Source of the DNA: Competibacteraceae bacterium UBA3908
GTDB lineage: Bacteria > Pseudomonadota > Gammaproteobacteria > Competibacterales > Competibacteraceae
DNA: 20,659 nt
Assembly (NCBI GenBank): GCA_002391525.1
Contig: DGFE01000182.1
Coordinates: 7,708-28,366 of the forward strand
Direction: 5' to 3'
A program made the translations under genes and the position numbers. The notes under the pieces were generated by a model. It ran no database searches and was not told the DNA's origin. It saw only the letters and a program-made list of their open reading frames with translations. Position 1 is the stretch's first letter. Each line of letters begins with the position of its first letter. This document shows positions 16,179 to 20,659 of this stretch, piece after piece.

Positions 16179-17744
16179 GTGAAATTTCGCATACTGCTGA
16201 GTCTGGTTCTGCTGGCGGGCGCCTGGTGCTGCCCGGTGACGGGCTTTACCGCGCCCACCGTACCCGAATCCACCCAGACCGAAACTCCCCAGCCCAAACG
16301 GTTCAACTTCGCCGACGTGCGCCGCCGCGCCGAGGTCCTCGCGAGTCAGCCGTTCGAGGCCACGAACGACGCCCTGCCGGACTTTTTCAAGAATCTGGAT
16401 TACGATCAGTACCGCGATATCCGCTTCCGGGCCGACAAGAGCGTGTGGCGCGCCGAGGGACTGCCGTTCGAGTTGCAGTTCGCCCCGCTCGGCTTTCTGT
16501 TCAAGCAGCGGGTGGCCATCAACCTGGTCGAGGACGGTGAAGTCAGGCCGGTGGCGTACACCAACGAGCTGTTCGACTTCGGCCGCAACCAGGTGCCGGC
16601 CAATCTGCCCGCGGACCTTGGCTTCGCCGGCTTCAAGGTGCTGTATCCGCTGCACAGCGACAGTCATTACGACGAAGTCGCGGTGTTCCTGGGCGCCAGC
16701 TACTTCCGCGCGGTCGGCCAGAATCAGAACTACGGCCTGTCGGTGCGTGGCCTGGCGATTGACACCGGTTTGCCCAAGCCCGAGGAATTCCCCTGGTTCC
16801 GCGAATTCTGGGTCGAGAAGCCCGCCAAGGACGCCACCGAACTGGTCGTCCATGCGTTGCTGGACAGCCAGAGCGTGACCGGCGCCTATCGCTTCGTCAT
16901 CAAACCGGGACTCAACACCCAGATCGAGGTCAAGGCCAATCTTTTCGTGCGCGACAGGGTGCAAAAACTGGGCGTGGCGCCGCTGACCAGCATGTTCCTG
17001 CACGGGGCGATGAAAGAACGGTTCTTCGACGATTTCCGCCCGCAGGTACACGATTCCGACGGCCTGCTGCTGGCGACCGGCAACGGTGAGTGGATCTGGC
17101 GGCCGCTGAACAATCCAGTGCGGCTGCGCATCAGCGCCTATCAGGACAGCAACCCGCGCGGCTTCGGCCTGTTGCAGCGCGACCGCGCGTTCGACGACTA
17201 CCAGGACTTGGAGGCGCACTACCATAACCGGCCCAGCATCTGGGTCGAGCCGCAAGGCGATTGGGGCAAGGGTTCGGTGCAGTTGATCGAAATCCCCAGC
17301 GACGCCGAGCGCTACGACAACATCGCCGCGTTCTGGGTCCCCGAAAAACCGGTCGAACCCGGCCAGCAACTGGAATTCAATTACCGGCTGTCGTTCTTCC
17401 TCGATCTGCCGAACCTGTCGCCGGGCGGTCGGGCCCTGACCAGCCGGGTTGGCGCGGGTGGCGCGGGCGACCTGGACCCCTCGCGCCGACGGTTCGTGAT
17501 CGACTTCGGCGGCGAAGCGCTGGCCAAGCTGGCGGACGACGCGCCGGTGGAAGCCGTGGTCAGCGCCTCGACCGGCCAGGTCAAGAACGTGGTGGCTCAC
17601 AAGAACCCGCATACCAACGGCTGGCGCCTGTCCTTCGAGCTGTTGCCGCAGGGCGGCGAACCATCGGAACTGCGCTGTTTTCTCAAACTCGGCAACGACG
17701 TGCTGACGGAAACCTGGAGCTATCAGTGGACCGTGGCAAAGTAG
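16179..17744 (+). CDS. opgG: Periplasmic glucan biosynthesis protein OpgG
   Basis: A 521-residue periplasmic protein of the MdoG/OpgG family, needed for making the branched form of osmoregulated periplasmic glucans; recent work on relatives indicates glucanase activity for the family. Residues 1-25 are a signal peptide with a hydrophobic core (LLSLVLLAGAW) and a likely cleavage after the FTA sequence. The mature part begins with the family pattern FNFADVRRRAEVLA and DYDQYRDIRFR, and contains GEWIWRPLNNP and DSNPRGFGLLQRDR. Length agrees with E. coli OpgG (511). The start is a GTG with GGAG (16165-16168) ten bases upstream. OpgD paralogues are similar, but the opgH gene downstream identifies this as OpgG. 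TACAAT at 16112-16117 is a possible -10 element without a good -35. Confidence 0.95.
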   Translation: MKFRILLSLVLLAGAWCCPVTGFTAPTVPESTQTETPQPKRFNFADVRRRAEVLASQPFEATNDALPDFFKNLDYDQYRDIRFRADKSVWRAEGLPFELQFAPLGFLFKQRVAINLVEDGEVRPVAYTNELFDFGRNQVPANLPADLGFAGFKVLYPLHSDSHYDEVAVFLGASYFRAVGQNQNYGLSVRGLAIDTGLPKPEEFPWFREFWVEKPAKDATELVVHALLDSQSVTGAYRFVIKPGLNTQIEVKANLFVRDRVQKLGVAPLTSMFLHGAMKERFFDDFRPQVHDSDGLLLATGNGEWIWRPLNNPVRLRISAYQDSNPRGFGLLQRDRAFDDYQDLEAHYHNRPSIWVEPQGDWGKGSVQLIEIPSDAERYDNIAAFWVPEKPVEPGQQLEFNYRLSFFLDLPNLSPGGRALTSRVGAGGAGDLDPSRRRFVIDFGGEALAKLADDAPVEAVVSASTGQVKNVVAHKNPHTNGWRLSFELLPQGGEPSELRCFLKLGNDVLTETWSYQWTVAK

Positions 17745-18232
17745 GCGCGGCGCATCCATACCTGGCCCCACCGGTCGCGGCGCCGGACGGCGAATTGCTG
17801 TTCAGCCGGCTCGGCGCCTACTGGCGGGCGCTGGGCGTGACCAACCCGGCGCAGATCGCGGCCCTGAGCGAACAGGCGCTGCGGCGGGCGGTCGAACTGC
17901 CGGAAACGCCCGGTCTCGATCCGCTGGCGCGGGTGCTGGCCGCCGCCGGCGAACTGCTGGACGACTGGCTGGCGCGGGCGCTCGAACTGCCCCGGCCATC
18001 GCGGGAACTGGCCGCGGCGCGGGCCGCACTCCTCAGCGGGGTGGCGCCGGACTGGCCGACCCTGCTGTTCGCCCCGCCCGGCGAGGCGGAACCCCTGCTG
18101 GATACCCTGCGCGAGTTCGTCGCCGAGCCCACGCCCGAGCCCGTCCCCGGCGTCATGCCGGCGCAGCGAATCGAACTGTTTTCGCTGCTGGGTCCCCTGA
18201 CCCGGTTGTGGCGGCAGCCGACCGGCGCCTGA
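17726..18232 (+). CDS. Uncharacterised 168-residue protein between opgG and opgH
   Basis: I do not recognise this protein. The frame is open well upstream inside opgG, but the supported start is a GTG at 17726, six bases after GGAG (17716-17719), which overlaps the opgG 3' end by 19 bp. OpgH starts 26 bp after its stop, so it sits inside the operon. The product is rich in Ala, Leu, Arg and Pro, has no cysteine, signal peptide or membrane helix, and looks helical (about 25-105), with a proline-rich piece (133-146) before a final helix. The helix around 30-53 (YWRALGVTNPAQIAALSEQ) faintly resembles the cytosolic part of E. coli OpgH before its first membrane helix, a region missing from the OpgH encoded next. 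A role as a detached OpgH regulatory domain is speculation. Confidence 0.7.
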   Translation: MDRGKVGAAHPYLAPPVAAPDGELLFSRLGAYWRALGVTNPAQIAALSEQALRRAVELPETPGLDPLARVLAAAGELLDDWLARALELPRPSRELAAARAALLSGVAPDWPTLLFAPPGEAEPLLDTLREFVAEPTPEPVPGVMPAQRIELFSLLGPLTRLWRQPTGA

Positions 18233-18258
18233 CCGCGTCGTCCCATTTGGAATTGCTC

Positions 18259-20337
18259 ATGGCTAAATCCGTTCAAGCCCCGATCATGGGGCATACCCTC
18301 CGGCGGATGATGTTCTTTCTGCTGGTCATCCTGACCACGCTGATCGCGCTGGGCCTGCTGGTCAGCGTGTTTCACACCGACGGCCTCAGCCCGATGGAAC
18401 TGCTGTTGCTGCTCCTGTACACCATCCTGTTTTCCTGGATCTGCATGTCGTTCTGGACAGCGTTCATGGGCTTTTTCGTGATCCTGTTCGGGCGCGACCG
18501 CTGGGCGATTTCCCGCCAGCCGCCGGCTACGCCGCCCGATCCCGCCGCGCCGCCGCCGCGCACCGCGATTCTGATGCCGATCTACAACGAGGATTCGACG
18601 CGGGTGTTCGCCGGTCTGCGCGCCATTCACCGGTCGCTGGCGGAAACCGGCCAACTCGACGGTTTCGATTTCTTTATCCTGAGCGACACTCGCGATCCCG
18701 ATGTATGGGTCGAGGAGGAATTGCGCTGGCAGGATATGGTGCGGGCGCTGGACGGCAAGGGGCGCATCTTCTATCGCAACCGGCCCGAGAACACCAGCCG
18801 CAAGAGCGGCAACCTGGAGGATTTTTGCACCCGCTGGGGCGGTCGTTATCGCTACATGATCGTGCTGGACGCCGACAGCATCATGAAGGGCGAAACCCTG
18901 GTCGAGATGGTGCGGCTGATGGAGCGCCATCCGGGCGTGGCGCTGATCCAGACGCCGCCGGTCCCGGTGAATCGCGAATCGCTGTTCGCCCGCATCCTGC
19001 AATTCGCCGGCAGCCTCTACGGGCGGATGTTCACCGCCGGGCTGAACTACTGGCAACTGGGCGAAAGCAATTACTGGGGCCACAACGCCATCATCCGCAT
19101 CCAGCCGTTCCTGGAGCATTGCGGACTGCCGAAACTGCCGGGCCGCGAGCCGTTCGGTGGTGAAATCCTCAGCCACGATTTCGTCGAGGCGGCGCTGCTG
19201 CGTCGGGCCGGCTGGGAGGTGTGGCTGGCCTACGACCTGGAGGGCAGCTACGAGGAAATCCCGCCGACCCTGATCGACTACGCCAAGCGCGACCGCCGCT
19301 GGTGCCAGGGCAATCTCCAGCATCTGCGGCTGGCGCTGTCGCACGGCTTCAACGCGCTCAGCCGGCTGCACTTCGCGATGGGCGTGATGTCCTACGCCGC
19401 CTCGCCGCTGTGGCTGCTGTTTCTGATCGCCACCGGGGTCGAGGCGTATCTCCAGACTCAGCAGGAACTGGTGTACTTCTTCGGCGAGAACTGGATGCCG
19501 GTGTGGCCGGTGTCGTTCGCGGTGGAGATGACCACCGTGCTGCTGGTGACGCTGACCATGCTGTTCCTGCCCAAGCTGCTGGCGCTGTTGCTGCTGCTCA
19601 AGGACGGAAAGCTGCTGCGCGCCTACGGCGGCCTGGTCGGGGCGACCCTGAGCGTGGTGCTGGAGACGGTGTTCTCGGTGCTGACGGCTCCGGTGCTGAT
19701 GCTGTTCCAGACCAAATTCGTACTGGCGATTCTGATGCGCCGCGCGGTCGGCTGGCCGCCGCAGCAACGCGGCGACCACATGACCAGTTTCAAGGAGGCG
19801 GCGCTGGCGCACGGCGGCCACACGCTGATCGGCGTCGTCGCCGGGGTGCTGAGCTATCGGTACGTGCCGGCCTTCTTCTGGTGGTTCATCCCGGTACTGG
19901 CCGGGCTGGTGTTGTCGATTCCCGTGTCGATGTTGTCCAGCAGCATCGCCCTGGGCCACAAGGCGCGGGAACTGGGTCTGTTCCTGACCCCGGAGGAAAC
20001 CGAGCCACCGCCGGTGCTGCGTTATCTGGAGGAAAACCTGGAGGAAGACGAACCGGAGTTGCCGGTCTTGCGCGAAAAGCCAGCCAGCCGCTTCGTCCAG
20101 GCGCTGACCGACCCCTACGTCAACGCCCTGCATCTTTCCCTGTTGCCGCAACGCGAGCCGCCGGGCAAGCGGCGCCGGCATTATCTGGAAGGGTTGATTC
20201 ACCAGCTGGAGGAAGAGGGACCGGACAGTCTGAGCGGAGCGCAGAAGCGCGATTTGATCGCGGATCCGGAAACGCTGTTGCGGCTGCACGCCCTGTTCTG
20301 GAGCCGGCCACCGGCGAATGCGGGGATGTTGCCCTGA
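18259..20337 (+). CDS. opgH: Glucans biosynthesis glucosyltransferase OpgH, short N-terminus
   Basis: A 692-residue inner-membrane family 2 glycosyltransferase that polymerises glucose from UDP-glucose into the glucan backbone and exports it to the periplasm. Two helices (about 17-40 and 46-66) precede the cytosolic catalytic domain, which has MPIYNED, D204 and D206 in LDADS, GHNAIIR, SHDFVEAALLRRAGW and the RDRRWCQGN motif. Several helices follow, then a soluble tail ending RLHALFWSRP. The start at 18259 has GGAA six bases upstream; a longer frame of 17 codons runs into the previous gene. Compared with the 847-residue E. coli protein it lacks about 140 N-terminal residues, the part that in E. 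coli binds FtsZ. All catalytic motifs are present. Confidence 0.95.
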   Translation: MAKSVQAPIMGHTLRRMMFFLLVILTTLIALGLLVSVFHTDGLSPMELLLLLLYTILFSWICMSFWTAFMGFFVILFGRDRWAISRQPPATPPDPAAPPPRTAILMPIYNEDSTRVFAGLRAIHRSLAETGQLDGFDFFILSDTRDPDVWVEEELRWQDMVRALDGKGRIFYRNRPENTSRKSGNLEDFCTRWGGRYRYMIVLDADSIMKGETLVEMVRLMERHPGVALIQTPPVPVNRESLFARILQFAGSLYGRMFTAGLNYWQLGESNYWGHNAIIRIQPFLEHCGLPKLPGREPFGGEILSHDFVEAALLRRAGWEVWLAYDLEGSYEEIPPTLIDYAKRDRRWCQGNLQHLRLALSHGFNALSRLHFAMGVMSYAASPLWLLFLIATGVEAYLQTQQELVYFFGENWMPVWPVSFAVEMTTVLLVTLTMLFLPKLLALLLLLKDGKLLRAYGGLVGATLSVVLETVFSVLTAPVLMLFQTKFVLAILMRRAVGWPPQQRGDHMTSFKEAALAHGGHTLIGVVAGVLSYRYVPAFFWWFIPVLAGLVLSIPVSMLSSSIALGHKARELGLFLTPEETEPPPVLRYLEENLEEDEPELPVLREKPASRFVQALTDPYVNALHLSLLPQREPPGKRRRHYLEGLIHQLEEEGPDSLSGAQKRDLIADPETLLRLHALFWSRPPANAGMLP

Positions 20338-20420
20338 TTGGTAAGCCGCTCACCTCCCACCTTGCATCAAGGGAAGGTTGCAGGATTTCCGTCCGCGAGT
20401 TGGCCACGATCAGGAAACCC

Positions 20421-20640
20421 ATGGCGGATATCCGGTTCGGTCCGCACGGCCACGCCCGGACTTACGTTTCCTCCTATGATGCCGCCGCGCTCGACGCCTG
20501 GGCCGGGCGCATCCACGGCTGGCTCGACGAACAGTGGCAGGTTCACGTCTACTTCGACAACAGTGCCAATGGCGCCGCCCCCCAGGATGCGCTCCGTTTG
20601 CTGGAAAGAATTCGCATCTCCCCGGCCACCGGGCAACGCC
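20421..20640 (+). pseudogene. C-terminal fragment of a DUF72-family protein, 5'-truncated and cut by the contig end
   Basis: The frame from ATG 20421 encodes RFGPHG, YVSSYDAAALDAWAGRI and VHVYFDNSANGAAPQDALRL. These match the C-terminal part of DUF72 (YecE-like TIM-barrel) proteins, which normally have 150 or more residues before this point. Here only 83 bp separate it from the opgH stop, and that stretch does not read as DUF72, so the 5' part of the gene is missing. The frame is still open when it enters the adapter sequence at 20641. Either a truncated remnant or a misjoined assembly end would explain it. Confidence 0.6.
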
Positions 20641-20659
20641 CTGTCTCTTATACACATCT
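20641..20659. other. Tn5 mosaic-end / Nextera adapter sequence (library artefact)
   Basis: The last 19 bases are CTGTCTCTTATACACATCT, identical to the transposase mosaic end used in tagmentation libraries. Open frames crossing it give the well-known artefact peptides MCIRDR and YKRQ on the minus strand. It marks the end of the real sequence at 20640. Confidence 0.97.

Noticed and set aside
17818..20289. 823-codon minus-strand open frame opposite the opg operon
   Set aside because: It is an antisense shadow of opgH and the small gene, with low-complexity Q/H/R-rich sequence and no recognisable domain.
20360..20372. Small hairpin CCTTG-CAT-CAAGG after opgH
   Set aside because: A 5-bp stem without a T-tract is too weak to call a terminator.
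20367..20657. Minus-strand frames beginning MCIRDR or containing YKRQ at the window end
   Set aside because: They start inside the Tn5/Nextera adapter and are a known artefact.

Overview
The window is about 20.7 kb of GC-rich DNA from a Gram-negative bacterium, most likely a gammaproteobacterium. The evidence is the periplasmic Do-family protease, a QseBC-like two-component pair, an Rrf2-controlled suf operon and an opgGH pair. The genus cannot be fixed from sequence alone. I see no tRNA, rRNA, CRISPR array, integrase or insertion-sequence transposase.

Layout: (a) 1-2735 holds the 3' end of a DegP/MucD-type protease, then an OmpR-family response regulator and a QseC-like histidine kinase with a 4-bp overlap. 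A small inverted repeat sits in the gap before the regulator. (b) 2782-9581 is a SUF iron-sulfur cluster assembly operon in the order Rrf2 regulator, sufB, [Uma2 gene], sufC, sufD, sufS, sufU, sufT. SufBCD is the scaffold complex, SufS supplies sulfur from cysteine, SufU is an IscU-like zinc protein and SufT is a DUF59 maturation factor. An AT-rich Uma2-family gene interrupts the operon between sufB and sufC. (c) 9582-11943 is an accessory patch on the minus strand: a second, different Uma2 gene followed by an EamA transporter whose 5' end looks frameshifted. Behind them is about 530 bp without an intact gene, holding an internally deleted second copy of sufT, a possible serC scrap and a strong terminator.

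(d) 11944-13668 encodes a fused ATP sulfurylase/APS kinase for sulfate activation. (e) 13681-15986, on the minus strand, encodes a DUF4239 membrane protein and a succinate-semialdehyde dehydrogenase. (f) 16179-20337 is an osmoregulated periplasmic glucan operon: opgG, an unrecognised 168-residue protein overlapping opgG, and an opgH that is short at its N-terminus. (g) The window ends in a DUF72 gene fragment running directly into a 19-base Tn5/Nextera adapter sequence. The last bases are therefore a library artefact at a contig end, not genome.

The core genes read as ordinary housekeeping functions. The points worth a second look are the Uma2 gene inside the suf operon, the eroded sufT duplicate 2 kb from the intact gene, the damaged transporter, the extra gene between opgG and opgH, and the adapter. 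I did not find a clear new multi-gene system.
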